Part shown: in pieces, positions 31,088 to 41,408 of the stretch | How positions within the stretch are numbered: position 1 is the first letter of the stretch | Layout of the letters: every line of letters starts with the position of its first letter | From: Candidatus Marsarchaeota archaeon | GTDB lineage: Archaea > Micrarchaeota > Micrarchaeia > Micrarchaeales > Micrarchaeaceae | Assembly (NCBI GenBank): GCA_023485295.1 | Contig: JAMCZQ010000002.1 | Span: 62,001-126,000 of the forward strand | Length of the DNA: 64,000 bases | Reading direction: 5' to 3' | Notes under the pieces: generated by a model | The model's database searches: none | The model's input: only the letters and a program-made list of their open reading frames with translations | Told to the model about the DNA's origin: nothing | Position numbers and translations under genes: made by a program

Positions 31088-32389
31088 ATGGCAAACGCAC
31101 AGACATCAATAGAATTTGTAATAATACTGGCTGCAATAGGCGCCCTCTCTACAGTCAGCGTAGCTTATTTCATGCAGGTGCATGCATCGCTTTCCGGAGC
31201 AATAGAATCTGCCTACAAAGGCAATGACATTTCGCCAGGGCAGGCAGTGCAGCATAACATAAGCATTTCAGCTTATATCTTAGCCAGCAGCAATGCAAGC
31301 CAGCATTCGAATTCTTCAGGCGTGCTCTTCGTTTCATCAACAGGTTTGAATCATATAATTGCTACGGCAAACGCAACCAACGCAACAATGCCTGAATACA
31401 GCTTTAGCGCACCTGCGCTGAACAGAATGGCAGTTTTCCCATTCCAGTTTCGCCCATCCAACGCACTCAGAGGCGAAATAATGTTTACCGTAACTGCCGG
31501 TTACGGCAACAGCATTATGTCAAAGACCATCAGCTTCAATTTCTCAGTGCAAGGCAGTAAGCCTGCCGTTTCATCGCAGACTGCCGCAATCGAAGCGCGC
31601 ATCATACCATCGTCAGAATACCTGGCCTACAACATATCGAATGCAACAGCCATAAGCGTGATTTCTGAAACGTCGCACTGCAGCGCGCTCAACTTCTGGG
31701 GCGACCAGCTTCCAATACAGGACCAATGCCAAAACGCATCGTGGTACTTCTGGCAGTTCTCCTCAGGATGCTATTATAGCAACGCGCAGGTGCCAACTGC
31801 AACATACTGCTTGTATTCCAGCCCAACACACAGTTCCATCGCAAGCCTTGTAGGCGCGCCACGCTACGTTTTCAACATCACAGTTGAGATAAACTATTCC
31901 GGCGCTGCAATGGAAGCGGTGCTGACTAATTCTTCGAGCAAATCAGAGTTAATGCTAAACGGTGCAGAAATCGGCACAGTGGAAATGGGCCATGGGATAT
32001 ACGGCACAAGCCAGTTGCCGCCAGCAGCACTGCTGCTGAACAAGAGCGGGGCATACGCGATTGGCTATACTCCATATTCAGATTATGAAGGCGCACAGCA
32101 GCAGCTATCAAGCGTACTGTCGTATTACAACAATTCAGATTCCGGGTCCGCACAAGCATCCATATCGAAGCTCATGCACTACTACAACCTTTCGCTTGCC
32201 AGCATGGCGGAAAGCGCATCTCTGGCAAACTCAACCGGCTGTAATATGCGGAAGCAGGGCAGCACAGCATACTACTATTGCGAGCCTTCTGAGCCATTCC
32301 AATTCTACAACATTTCAGTCACGATATTCAACTATTCCGGAAGCTTGCAGGAGCTGAATTACATTGGATCAGAAATAAGGATAAACTAG
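31088..32389 (+). CDS. Large pilin-like protein (433 aa)
   Basis: MANAQTSIEFVIILAAIG is a clean class III signal: cleavage after Ala4, Gln5 +1 and Glu9 +5. The extracellular part of about 390 residues is Ser/Asn-rich with many N-x-S/T sequons and several cysteines (TSHCSALNFW, QDQCQNASW, SGCYYS, TYCLYS). It is the largest subunit of this operon and a likely tip adhesin or minor pilin. No enzyme motif was seen. Confidence 0.75.
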   Translation: MANAQTSIEFVIILAAIGALSTVSVAYFMQVHASLSGAIESAYKGNDISPGQAVQHNISISAYILASSNASQHSNSSGVLFVSSTGLNHIIATANATNATMPEYSFSAPALNRMAVFPFQFRPSNALRGEIMFTVTAGYGNSIMSKTISFNFSVQGSKPAVSSQTAAIEARIIPSSEYLAYNISNATAISVISETSHCSALNFWGDQLPIQDQCQNASWYFWQFSSGCYYSNAQVPTATYCLYSSPTHSSIASLVGAPRYVFNITVEINYSGAAMEAVLTNSSSKSELMLNGAEIGTVEMGHGIYGTSQLPPAALLLNKSGAYAIGYTPYSDYEGAQQQLSSVLSYYNNSDSGSAQASISKLMHYYNLSLASMAESASLANSTGCNMRKQGSTAYYYCEPSEPFQFYNISVTIFNYSGSLQELNYIGSEIRIN

Positions 32390-32399
32390 GCGTTTAGCA

Positions 32400-32783
32400 A
32401 TGAAAGCACAGGCCGCACTCATCGAGGCGATGATATCAATTGCAATACTTGGCGCAGCAGCATCTTTCATGTATGCAGCAAGCCTCTATTCCGGGATGCA
32501 AGTGCATGGGGTGCATAGAGATGCAGCATATGCGTTCTCGCTTTTCGCTTCGAGAAATGCAAGCTTGGGCAAATGCATAAGCTCAGGGAACTTTTCAGCC
32601 GAATGCGAATACATAGCAGCGGCATTCGTAAAGGCATACGACATACAGTCAATGCAGGTTTCTTACAACGGCAGGCATTCGGATTTTGGAAGCAGCACAG
32701 TCTGCCCAAGCAATTATGTATACTGTGCGGTTGTGGCTTACAACCTAACGCCTTCCTATGCCTGCGTAAGCGTATGTGGTTAA
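32400..32783 (+). CDS. Pilin-like protein (127 aa)
   Basis: MKAQAALIEAMISIAIL resembles a prepilin start (cleavage after Ala3, Glu at +6 rather than +5). The mature domain has six cysteines, with paired CVSVC at the end. It probably belongs to the same filament as a minor pilin. Confidence 0.7.
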   Translation: MKAQAALIEAMISIAILGAAASFMYAASLYSGMQVHGVHRDAAYAFSLFASRNASLGKCISSGNFSAECEYIAAAFVKAYDIQSMQVSYNGRHSDFGSSTVCPSNYVYCAVVAYNLTPSYACVSVCG

Positions 32784-32784
32784 A

Positions 32785-33117
32785 ATGTCATTATTCGGCA
32801 TGTGCATAATCGCAACTTCCATAATAATACTGGGCTTTGCAGCCGTTATGGGCCAGATGTCGGCTTCTCATGCTGCGCTCGCTAATGCGTACATTTCTTA
32901 TGAGAACTCCGGGCTCGTGCAATCATTCGCCCTGATGTCAAGATATGCGCTGTCCGGAAGCAGCAACCCTGGCACAGCATATGCGATGCTGGTTAATGCC
33001 TCTTCGATAGACGGCGTCAATCTTACATACGCAGGAGGGTATCTGGTCGTCAGAAGCATTAGCAGGCCTTACCGATATGCAGTCCTAAGAATAAGCATGG
33101 GAAAGGATAGCGGCTAA
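32785..33117 (+). CDS. Pilin-like or accessory membrane protein (110 aa)
   Basis: Last gene of the operon, starting one base after the previous stop (ATG 32785; GTG 32776 would overlap). It has an N-terminal hydrophobic helix (MCIIATSIIILGFAAVMG) but no clear basic-residue cleavage motif. The rest is a small soluble domain (YRYAVLRISM at the end). By position it is a pilin-like or pseudopilin component. Confidence 0.6.
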   Translation: MSLFGMCIIATSIIILGFAAVMGQMSASHAALANAYISYENSGLVQSFALMSRYALSGSSNPGTAYAMLVNASSIDGVNLTYAGGYLVVRSISRPYRYAVLRISMGKDSG

Positions 33118-33138
33118 AGCTCAGGCACAAGCTGCAGA

Positions 33139-34182
33139 TTACTCATGCCTTTGGCTGATAATGCTCCTTATGCTTCTGGAATATTCCTCAGGCGTTATGC
33201 TGCTGCCGTAATATCCTGCCATCTGCATAGGCCCGATCTCAGACACCCTTGGGACTATTTCTATGCATGCGTGGAATGCATGCTCTTTCCTTAGGCTGTA
33301 GCCCAGTATGTTGTATGCGTGAGCTCCGAAATATTCGTCGTTCGCAGCTACGATTTCCTTGCATGCCGACAGCATTCCAGAAAGCTCATCGCTTTCCAAT
33401 TCGCTTAGCATGCTCACATGCCTTTTGGGCATTACCACGGATTCGCCAGTGTAGAGCTGCGCAAAAGGCGCGAATGCAATTGCGCTGCTGTTCTCCAGTA
33501 GCTTTCTCTGCGTCTCTGCACCAGCAGCATACTCGAGCAGGCACTGACCGCGCTTTTCCCTAAATTCTAATGTTTTTTTGAGCCTGAGCCTGACAATCTC
33601 AGGAATATCAGCATAGCCGTAGCCCAATGTCTGCCAATGGGAATGCGATAGCGTTCCGCTGCTTTTTCTTCCAAAGTTCTTATTCAGATAAACGAAATCT
33701 ATCCCGTCGTTCGTGTACACCCTTCTTTCTGCCTCTAATATCGCGTCGGCAAGGTCCCTAATGTTATTTGCATTAAATTGCTCGAATCTCTGCTCGTGCT
33801 CCCTCGAATCTATTATCACAAGGCTAAAGCCGTAATAGGAAAATCTTTCGAATATGTCATTGCTTTCGTGAGCTTGCACAGCGCTGCAGTCCAATTGCGG
33901 ATACTTGTTGTAGATGACCCTGACCCTGCAAGGGTTGCCTATCTCAAAAAATGTCTTGTTAAGCTCGTATTTTTCTGGCTCAAAAGGGCAGTATTCCCTT
34001 CCCTTGTCTTCTATCGCTTCGCTGGTCACATAATCTACTGGCCTGTTTTTCCTAGAAACAGCGAAAACGGATTTCAGCCCTGTGCGATAGTCTGTCCTTA
34101 TCTCTCCACGCTCGAACGGATTTACAGAAATAGGTTCTTCTTTATTCTGGTTTTTCTGCATTTCTTCAAAATCCATGTACAT
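33139..34182 (-). CDS. GalT-like nucleotidylyltransferase (HIT superfamily)
   Basis: This 347-residue protein resembles galactose-1-phosphate uridylyltransferase. It has the N-terminal REYCPFEPEK and CRVRVIYNKYPQLD blocks, and SGTLSHSHWQTLG at 165-177 with the HxHxQ motif (H170, H172 nucleophile, Q174). The C-terminal half (VVMPKRHVSMLSEL, LRKEHAFHACIEIVPR) is the second HIT-fold repeat. It should transfer a nucleotide to a sugar-1-phosphate or act as a related phosphorylase. No other Leloir gene is nearby, so the substrate is uncertain. ATG 34182 lies about 25 bases after TATTTAAG, fitting a leaderless start. Confidence 0.8.
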   Translation of the reverse strand: MYMDFEEMQKNQNKEEPISVNPFERGEIRTDYRTGLKSVFAVSRKNRPVDYVTSEAIEDKGREYCPFEPEKYELNKTFFEIGNPCRVRVIYNKYPQLDCSAVQAHESNDIFERFSYYGFSLVIIDSREHEQRFEQFNANNIRDLADAILEAERRVYTNDGIDFVYLNKNFGRKSSGTLSHSHWQTLGYGYADIPEIVRLRLKKTLEFREKRGQCLLEYAAGAETQRKLLENSSAIAFAPFAQLYTGESVVMPKRHVSMLSELESDELSGMLSACKEIVAANDEYFGAHAYNILGYSLRKEHAFHACIEIVPRVSEIGPMQMAGYYGSSITPEEYSRSIRSIISQRHE

Positions 34183-34230
34183 CAATAATATACATAAGAA
34201 ATGCTTAAATACTCTTACGGTAGCTTAAGA

Positions 34231-34304
34231 AGCCTCAAGAGGGATTTGAACCCTCGACCTTCTGCTTACCATGCAGACGCTCTACCATGCTGAGCTACTG
34301 AGGC
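34231..34304 (-). tRNA. tRNA-Thr (anticodon GGT)
   Basis: The minus-strand cloverleaf has acceptor GCCTCAG/TTGAGGC with discriminator T, D-arm GCTC-AGCATGGTA-GAGC, anticodon stem TCTGC/GCAGA around ATGGTAA (anticodon GGT) and T-arm GAGGG-TTCAAAT-CCCTC. There is no intron. It shares the G:T-bearing acceptor style of the other threonine tRNA at 21268. Confidence 0.96.
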
Positions 34305-34358
34305 GGAAGCATGCAATAGCCTTTTTATATGAAATGTTATAAATCCCTATTGTTGGAA

Positions 34359-35165
34359 ATGGACGATGAATTCAAGAAGCGAATAAAGGAATTCAGGGCT
34401 TTGAAAAAGCTAGGCCAGAACTTCCTAGTAAACGAGGATATAGCCGCATCAGAAGCGCAATACGCAATCGGGAAGCATGCGCTAGAGATAGGCCCAGGAT
34501 TCGGCGTGCTTACAAGGCAGCTATGCATGGTTTCAAAAGCCGTAACTGCCGTAGAGAAAGACAAAAGGCTTTTTGAGCTGCTGTCTACGAGCCTCGAATT
34601 CAAAAATCTAAGCCTGATCCACGGGGACTTTTTCAAGCTTGCGCCTGAAAGCTTCAGCAACCCTGACATACTGGTATCGAATATACCTTACAACCTTTCA
34701 AGCAAGACGGTATCATGGCTCACAAGCAACGGCATGGAAGCGCTGCTCTGCCTTCAAAAAGAATTCGTAGAGCACATGCTGGCAGAGCCTGGGTCAAAGA
34801 AGTATTCCAGGCTAAGCGTGACCACGCAGCTTTCTTTTAAGGCATACAGGATGATGGATGTGCCAAGGAACAATTTCTATCCGGTGCCAAAAGTAGACTC
34901 CAGCATAGTCTATCTTAAGCCAGTGACGGAAAATGTGCTTGGCAAGCAGGAATTAACGGTAATAGCGCTTTTGATGGAGCACAAGAAAAAGCTGCTGCGC
35001 AATGCGCTAATTGACTCCTCAGCAGCTCTTTCCCTAAGCGATTCAAAAGCAAGGGCATTGGCAGAATCGCTAAGCCGCAAGGAGAAGCGCGTATTCACCC
35101 TTACCCCAAATGAGCTTGCGGATTCCGCATCCGAAATACTCGAAGCAATCGGCATTAGCGGATAG
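34359..35165 (+). CDS. ksgA: 16S rRNA dimethyladenosine transferase
   Basis: This 268-residue SAM-dependent enzyme dimethylates two adjacent adenines near the 3' end of 16S rRNA. Visible motifs are KKLGQNFLVNED, the SAM site ALEIGPGFGVLTRQL (41-55), the catalytic NIPYNLSSK (108-116) and the helical C-terminal domain beginning near NNFYPVPKVDSSIVYL. ATG 34359 gives the usual archaeal length. ATG 34329 would add ten residues and lies inside the TATA-like run at 34322-34330. Confidence 0.93.
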   Translation: MDDEFKKRIKEFRALKKLGQNFLVNEDIAASEAQYAIGKHALEIGPGFGVLTRQLCMVSKAVTAVEKDKRLFELLSTSLEFKNLSLIHGDFFKLAPESFSNPDILVSNIPYNLSSKTVSWLTSNGMEALLCLQKEFVEHMLAEPGSKKYSRLSVTTQLSFKAYRMMDVPRNNFYPVPKVDSSIVYLKPVTENVLGKQELTVIALLMEHKKKLLRNALIDSSAALSLSDSKARALAESLSRKEKRVFTLTPNELADSASEILEAIGISG

Positions 35166-35212
35166 CATGCTTAAGCATGAAATTTTAGGGGCGCAGCACT
35201 GCCTTTGCAAGA

Positions 35213-35230
35213 CTATATACATTTAAATAA
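35213..35230 (+). promoter_or_regulatory. Promoter of the giant surface-protein operon
   Basis: The AT-rich block ctatatacatttaaataa ends 15 bases before ATG 35245. The atttaaataa part is centred about 20 bases upstream and tatatac about 30, so a leaderless start is likely. Confidence 0.5.
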
Positions 35231-35244
35231 TTTATAATTGCAAT

Positions 35245-38200
35245 ATGCGTATAGTGAAACCGATGGCGTACAGTTCCGGGCGTGTATTGCAGCTTGCAGT
35301 TGCCTTTGCTGCAATCGCAATGCTTGTTGGCCTTTTCCCAAATTATGCATTCAGCGCTGCTGCAAGCGTTCAGGCGCAAAATGTGATAACCCCTGTGCCG
35401 ATGGTCGCAACATTCAGCTGCCCTTCAGGCGTGGCACAGCAGAACACGTACGAGCCCTCAAGCTCTACCACGCTAACTTCTGACGTGTGTGCAAACTACG
35501 TTATAATACCGAGCGGCGTTACGCTTTCAACCAACGGCTTTGCCATATATGCAATAGACGAATTCGTCAACAACGGAGTGGTCGAAAACCTTGATGGCGG
35601 AGCAGGCGGTGCTGCATATTCTGATGCTTCTAGTGGAACAGCCCAGAATGGGAATAATGCAGGCTCTTACACATACTTGGATTATGGAGGTGATGGTGGG
35701 GCAGGAAACCATCAATCTGGGTGTTTAGGGGGTTGCTGGGGGAACGGCGGCAGTGGTGGTGGAGGTCCGAATGCATACGGGTATTATGAAGCAAACGCAT
35801 TAGAGTCTGACGGTGCAAACTTTAGCGGCGGCGGCGGAGGCGGCGGTGCTTACCTCGGAGGTGGCAGCAACGGCGGCAAAGGGGGCGGCTATATCATGAT
35901 ATATGCGGATCGCTTTATAAACAATAATATAATAAACGCATCAGGCTCGCCAGGCGCTGGCGGTGTGCCATGGCCTGGCGCTGGCGGTGGCGGTGGCTAT
36001 ATAAAATTGAACATAACAACAGAAAATCCGAACTACGTGGTGCTTGGAACAATATATGCAAACGGCGGCAACGGCGGCGCGCTTTCATCTAGTAGCTATT
36101 GCGGTGGCGCTGGTGGCGGTGGCGGTGGCGTAGTAAATATAACTGTAGAGCCTGGAATACTGCGCGCAGGCAATGAAGGCGATTCGTATTCGTCAGTAAC
36201 CGCATTTAACGGAACGGCAAGCCCAGAATCAAACCCCCCATGTGAAAACGGCGACCCAGGCACAGAAGGCTCTGTGATAATATCAAATTTTGCTATACAA
36301 AAGGCTTATAGCGGCTGCACCGGCGCTGGCGATTCATACAGCCAGACTGATGGCTATTGCGTTTTTGTGACAACCACCTCAATAACAACATCTGCGCAAA
36401 ATGATTATGGCGGAGAGGGCTCATTGGCGACTGTAACATCGCAATCGGAAAACAGCCCGGTAACTGCAAATGAGATAGCTTATACAAACGAGAGCGCACA
36501 ATGGCTTCTTACCTGCCCATTAGCCCCTAACGTGCTTAATACTACCGAGTATTTCGAAACAAACAACAACTCGTTCATAGGGGGTGACAGATGCCTGGCA
36601 AGTGATGGCTCGCTCAACACTATTTTTACAATAAACACTGTTGTTTCATGGACCGAGAACACGATAGCAAACTCAACTACTACATTCTCTGTATATGATC
36701 CTGGGATAATAACAATCCAGAATCTCGGCTTCCTTGGCCAAGCAGACTTGCCGATATCTGGGAATGCAGTAATATCGAACGCATACGATTCGCAAGCGTA
36801 TCTATTCAACCAGCTGCCGACCCAGGAAGAGGCAGGCGCATGGACATGGAACATCGTATTCGCAAATTTCAGCAACTTCAAGCCTTCAAACGCCCAGCAG
36901 CTTACGCAAAGGGTCAGGGAATTCCCAAAGCCAGGCTCATCTTTTAATGACTTGAAATACGTAAATCAGTCTGACTCTTGCACTTACTACTATACGTTCA
37001 GCGAAGGCGTCAAATTTGACGGAATAAGCAATCATAACATGCCAGTGCCTGTTCAGCTCACATCATACCTGCCTACCAGGATACAGTTTCCAAATAATAC
37101 CGTTGCAGAAGCCAATACTGCAAAGCCAAGCCCGCAAAATACCAACGGCGGCCCGTTGTCAGGCTGTGGAGTATACCTGTTTTATGACGGAGGGGTTTAT
37201 GGCGGTGGTGAATGCAGCGCCCTTACACCATACAGCTTGAATGTTGTCACAAACAACGCAAGATTCTTTTACAATAATAATAAGGACTCAGGTGGAGGTG
37301 CAGGCTGCAATCCATTACTGCCAGCTTATGAATGCGGCGGCAACTCATATGTGTATACGACCAACGACCCTGCGTTTGTTGACGATTACTTAGTTGCGAA
37401 TGCTAGCTCTAAGGATTTCGGCTTTGCGAGCAATTTCTATGTTTATGCAATACCACAGTCTGTTGTCACATTTAACAGCGTTAATTTATTGCCATACTTC
37501 CTATACAATTTCAGCACTCCTGCAACTACAAGCGATATCAATGGCAGGGCACAGTACCTGAACGAATCATTCGACATGTACAGTCCTACAAACTACTTGG
37601 ATCCGAATTCCCTAGACCCATTCGCGTTGCATACAGGTTCGGGATTTTTTGCGACTGTGGATAACAGCAGTGGCAGTTATCTTGCCGAGTTTCCGCTATC
37701 CGAGGTAGAAACGCCATCCAATTCGGCTTTCGACAATCCAGACATACATTTTATATCATCCCTCAATTCTTCGCAGCAATCTGGTGCTACAAGCATAGTT
37801 GGAAGCATTGCAAATACATTATTCGGCAAGACCGTTGGCGGTTTCAAGGAGGGTTATGTGGGCTCACCTTCTTTCGTCCTCTCAGCCCCAAACGATTATG
37901 TATACATATTGAACCATACAACAAAGAACGGCTTTTTTACAAGCACAACCGATTCAATATTATTTACGACAAGGTTCATACCTGCAGGTTATTACAATCT
38001 TACCAATCTACAGCCAAACTTTGTTACAAATACCCTGTATACATCTAACGATGTTTGGGATAATGCATGGAAAACATATTGGTCAGCAGCCTTGATAGAG
38101 CAGTCGCAGAACTTCTACGTCACAAACGTCACTCCAATTACGTCTTCCACAAGCAAGGTGTGCTTCTCATGGTCATTCCATTGCATAATAGACAAGGGTG

Positions 38201-41200
38201 CTGCAGCCGTCCAGAAATTCATACCTACCTCAATGGCTACAGATTATGCAGATGACAAGTTCCTGGCCGGCGTTGATACAGGCCTCAACAACAAGCTTGA
38301 GCTCGTAGCATCATTTTCAAATGGTACGTATGTAACTGCCGAGGAGACTTCAGATGCGGGCTTCCCGTTGCCGCAATACCTTGCTTCTACTGCAGGCGGG
38401 CAATTCTTGTACCTGTCAAACAACACATACCCAAACATACCGATGTTTTCATCAAATACCCTTCAGTATGTAAGGAATATAAGCCTCTCTTACTCAAATG
38501 TGTCGTACGGCCTAAACATAACATCGTACTTGGCGCACGGCGGCCCATTCGGCAGCAGCCAGATAGCGCAGGCTTATGCAAATCAGGCCAATGTAATGGA
38601 TACAAATTCAAACCACCATCCGATTGCAATATTCGACTATGGCGACCTGCTGTATGTGGTAGACAACTGGACATTCACAGTTAACGGCTTCACATCCAGC
38701 ATATGGATGCTCCGGGTATTCTTCCCGAATGGCACGCAGGTTGAAATAGACCCGGCGGCATACGATGACATGATCCTAAACTCTAGTCTGGGCTCCAGCA
38801 TAAATTACAACGTTGGAAGTTCAAGCGCAGCTTTGTCAAACCCGCCGTATGGATGGCCCATTTCAGCTAACATATCCATCGGCAACGGCAAATACGTTTC
38901 TTACTGCATACAGTCATGCACATATGGCCCGAGCGACGGCATAAGCTACAAGGGCTACTACCCGATAGGGCCTCTCATAAACAGCCATGGCCTTTCCGGC
39001 CCTGAAAACCAGACTGGCTTCTATATGGACTACAATGGCACTGTTTATATGGTGTCGCACGATCTTCAGCTGAGCCCTTCATTCAGCTCTTTTGGATTTG
39101 CAGGCTGCACACTGTTTGCCTTTGCTGCAGGCGACTGCCAAGGGGTGTACACAGAATTCCTGCGCTTTAGGCCTGACATAATAAACTATACAAAAATATC
39201 GCTTGGAGCATATGCACCATACAGCTGCTTGCTAAATGTAACCCCAGATAAGCAGAATTCCTGCACAAACAACAATTATATATCGGAAATATATCCGCCG
39301 TTTGCTGCAGCGCCAAGCTCGTCCAAGTTTGTCTTCGGCGAAGGTGCAGCCGCTACATATTACGATGCAGATATACTGGCACAGTCCCTGTTTCCAAACG
39401 GCGCCGGGGCCTATACAAGCAATAGCTATGTGAGCTCGCAGACCTCCAGCCAGGAGTCTAACACACTTGGCACCAGCGGTACATTCAATTCCATAACGGG
39501 CAATACAATACTGCCGTCGGCGCTTTCCAAGCTCACGAACGAGGCGCTATTTACAAATCTTACTACATCTCTAGGAGGCTACGCCCTGCTTCCTTACAAT
39601 GTAACCTATTCCATATCTAAGTCATGGACGCTCATACGCTCCAACCCGTCAAGCTGCTCCAATCCATTCCCTGCTTCAAATACTATTGTATATAACGGCA
39701 TATCAGCGTTTCAAATAAATGTTACAACGCCTTCAAATTCAGTTATACCTATAGACGGCGGCCCCACATATCTGGATTACCTGCAGCAAAAAAATACATA
39801 TTACAATGCAAATCTGTCTGACGCAGATCTCATATTGCCTCCAAGCATCGGCTATTACATATTCACGAACCGCCTATTCGGTCAGATAAACATAAACCAA
39901 TCAGTGAACAACAGCATCGAGAGACTCGTCCCGCTGATAATAAACGCGACGAGGCTCTACAATTATAAGCTAAATACTGTGGAGCAAAGCGTCAGCAACC
40001 CCAATTTCAAAAACCCGCCATTTACATATAACGGCTTTGCAATAGAGCAGATAGCCACCGCAAACGCATTGGCATTGCCGATTTACGGATCAAATATGAT
40101 AACAACAAGCAATGTATTCACAGGCAACAATCTATTGAGCTATTCAAATGCAACTGTAGAAAGCTATACAAACATACTGCAGCAGTACAGCTTCTTTAAG
40201 TATCTTGACACAATCGGGCTGACGCTGTTCAATGACCCTCAAGCCTTGGGCTACAACAGGCTCCTGTACGACTTCCAGGATGCGTTCAACAACACAATCT
40301 ATGCGCCTGTAGACGTTGACCTTGCAAACACTACAATAATAGACCTCGCTGTCAATCCGATAATCAACGCACTCAATCCGAACGAAACGACATTGCAGGT
40401 AAACGGGACTGCAGGCTATTACACGGGCTTGTACACGCAGACGTATTCCCCGCTGCCTGCGGGCTCAGACATATACCTTTACTACGATACCCAATTTAAT
40501 TATTTCAATAAGACTTACCAGCCAGGCACAACCATAAGCGAAGAAGAAAAATATTACGAATATGACCAAAATTGCGCGTTTGGAATAAATCCAGGGGAGA
40601 ACTGCACACTCGCAAATCCATTGAGCGAATATATACAGGGCCCAATAGGCGCCAGCGAGGCAAACACGATAACCTTCCACACCCAGTATAATTCAAGCGG
40701 CGATTGCGCCCTGCCTCCAAAGCAGAGCCTGCTGAATGTATCAGTGCCGATAAACTGCAATATTTACGGCTACAACGGCCTGCCTGCTGTAGTGCCGCCA
40801 GGCTATGAGGCCGCCAACGAGATAACAAGCTATTGGAGATACTGCCAGCCAGACTTCCTCAACGGAAGCGGTTCCCTTACATCCCAGCTTGGCCTCGCGG
40901 CGATAGTAACTACAAATGCTAACGGAGCATTTTCTACAAATACAATAAATGTGTGCGGCACAGGGGCTGCCACGCTCAAGGCTGCATATTTCGGCGGCCC
41001 GTATCCTGAGCCACAGATATATAACCAGTATCCCATAACCGGCTCGGTATTGAGCCTTTCAGTCCCCTCATCTACATATGACGCGTACATAAGTGCCATC
41101 CACTCATGCGAAGCTTTCGGGCTCCCTGAAAGCTATTGTGAAGAATTCTACGGCCCGCTGTATGGCATACCCTCTCCTATAAAAACATTCGAGTATAATT

Positions 41201-41370
41201 ATACGAATGCGCCAAACCTGACTGCCGTATCGTTCGACACAGGCAGCTACTTCCTTAGCTTTGGAGACATAAGCCTTGTAATAACCGCACTGGCAATAGC
41301 CGGCATAATGGCATACATGTATTTCAGCCCAAAAGCTTACCGCAGCAAAAGAAAAAGGGCCAACAAATAG
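35245..41370 (+). CDS. Giant secreted, C-terminally anchored surface protein (2041 aa)
   Basis: The protein has an N-terminal signal peptide (about 1-37, LFPNYAFSAAA at the end). A glycine-rich region at about residues 115-315 follows, with Gly runs up to seven and repeated GGNGG/GGAGG units. About 1,650 residues of Asn/Ser/Tyr-rich extracellular sequence come next, with very many N-x-S/T sequons. It closes with a membrane helix (ISLVITALAIAGIMAYMYF) and a basic tail (KAYRSKRKRANK). That architecture is an S-layer-like or cell-coat protein displayed outside. Cysteines are scattered and could form disulfides. I recognise no enzyme domain. It is followed 38 bases later by a second large membrane protein, probably in the same operon. 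Confidence 0.8.
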   Translation: MRIVKPMAYSSGRVLQLAVAFAAIAMLVGLFPNYAFSAAASVQAQNVITPVPMVATFSCPSGVAQQNTYEPSSSTTLTSDVCANYVIIPSGVTLSTNGFAIYAIDEFVNNGVVENLDGGAGGAAYSDASSGTAQNGNNAGSYTYLDYGGDGGAGNHQSGCLGGCWGNGGSGGGGPNAYGYYEANALESDGANFSGGGGGGGAYLGGGSNGGKGGGYIMIYADRFINNNIINASGSPGAGGVPWPGAGGGGGYIKLNITTENPNYVVLGTIYANGGNGGALSSSSYCGGAGGGGGGVVNITVEPGILRAGNEGDSYSSVTAFNGTASPESNPPCENGDPGTEGSVIISNFAIQKAYSGCTGAGDSYSQTDGYCVFVTTTSITTSAQNDYGGEGSLATVTSQSENSPVTANEIAYTNESAQWLLTCPLAPNVLNTTEYFETNNNSFIGGDRCLASDGSLNTIFTINTVVSWTENTIANSTTTFSVYDPGIITIQNLGFLGQADLPISGNAVISNAYDSQAYLFNQLPTQEEAGAWTWNIVFANFSNFKPSNAQQLTQRVREFPKPGSSFNDLKYVNQSDSCTYYYTFSEGVKFDGISNHNMPVPVQLTSYLPTRIQFPNNTVAEANTAKPSPQNTNGGPLSGCGVYLFYDGGVYGGGECSALTPYSLNVVTNNARFFYNNNKDSGGGAGCNPLLPAYECGGNSYVYTTNDPAFVDDYLVANASSKDFGFASNFYVYAIPQSVVTFNSVNLLPYFLYNFSTPATTSDINGRAQYLNESFDMYSPTNYLDPNSLDPFALHTGSGFFATVDNSSGSYLAEFPLSEVETPSNSAFDNPDIHFISSLNSSQQSGATSIVGSIANTLFGKTVGGFKEGYVGSPSFVLSAPNDYVYILNHTTKNGFFTSTTDSILFTTRFIPAGYYNLTNLQPNFVTNTLYTSNDVWDNAWKTYWSAALIEQSQNFYVTNVTPITSSTSKVCFSWSFHCIIDKGAAAVQKFIPTSMATDYADDKFLAGVDTGLNNKLELVASFSNGTYVTAEETSDAGFPLPQYLASTAGGQFLYLSNNTYPNIPMFSSNTLQYVRNISLSYSNVSYGLNITSYLAHGGPFGSSQIAQAYANQANVMDTNSNHHPIAIFDYGDLLYVVDNWTFTVNGFTSSIWMLRVFFPNGTQVEIDPAAYDDMILNSSLGSSINYNVGSSSAALSNPPYGWPISANISIGNGKYVSYCIQSCTYGPSDGISYKGYYPIGPLINSHGLSGPENQTGFYMDYNGTVYMVSHDLQLSPSFSSFGFAGCTLFAFAAGDCQGVYTEFLRFRPDIINYTKISLGAYAPYSCLLNVTPDKQNSCTNNNYISEIYPPFAAAPSSSKFVFGEGAAATYYDADILAQSLFPNGAGAYTSNSYVSSQTSSQESNTLGTSGTFNSITGNTILPSALSKLTNEALFTNLTTSLGGYALLPYNVTYSISKSWTLIRSNPSSCSNPFPASNTIVYNGISAFQINVTTPSNSVIPIDGGPTYLDYLQQKNTYYNANLSDADLILPPSIGYYIFTNRLFGQININQSVNNSIERLVPLIINATRLYNYKLNTVEQSVSNPNFKNPPFTYNGFAIEQIATANALALPIYGSNMITTSNVFTGNNLLSYSNATVESYTNILQQYSFFKYLDTIGLTLFNDPQALGYNRLLYDFQDAFNNTIYAPVDVDLANTTIIDLAVNPIINALNPNETTLQVNGTAGYYTGLYTQTYSPLPAGSDIYLYYDTQFNYFNKTYQPGTTISEEEKYYEYDQNCAFGINPGENCTLANPLSEYIQGPIGASEANTITFHTQYNSSGDCALPPKQSLLNVSVPINCNIYGYNGLPAVVPPGYEAANEITSYWRYCQPDFLNGSGSLTSQLGLAAIVTTNANGAFSTNTINVCGTGAATLKAAYFGGPYPEPQIYNQYPITGSVLSLSVPSSTYDAYISAIHSCEAFGLPESYCEEFYGPLYGIPSPIKTFEYNYTNAPNLTAVSFDTGSYFLSFGDISLVITALAIAGIMAYMYFSPKAYRSKRKRANK

Positions 41371-41408
41371 GTATTTATATTAAAAACGCTAATATAATAC
41401 TGGAGAGT

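Noticed and set aside
34201..34240. Direct repeat beside tRNA-Thr(GGT) as a second att site
   Set aside because: Only a partial internal similarity (gcttaag/gcctcaag) is seen and no displaced copy of the tRNA 3' end was found nearby.
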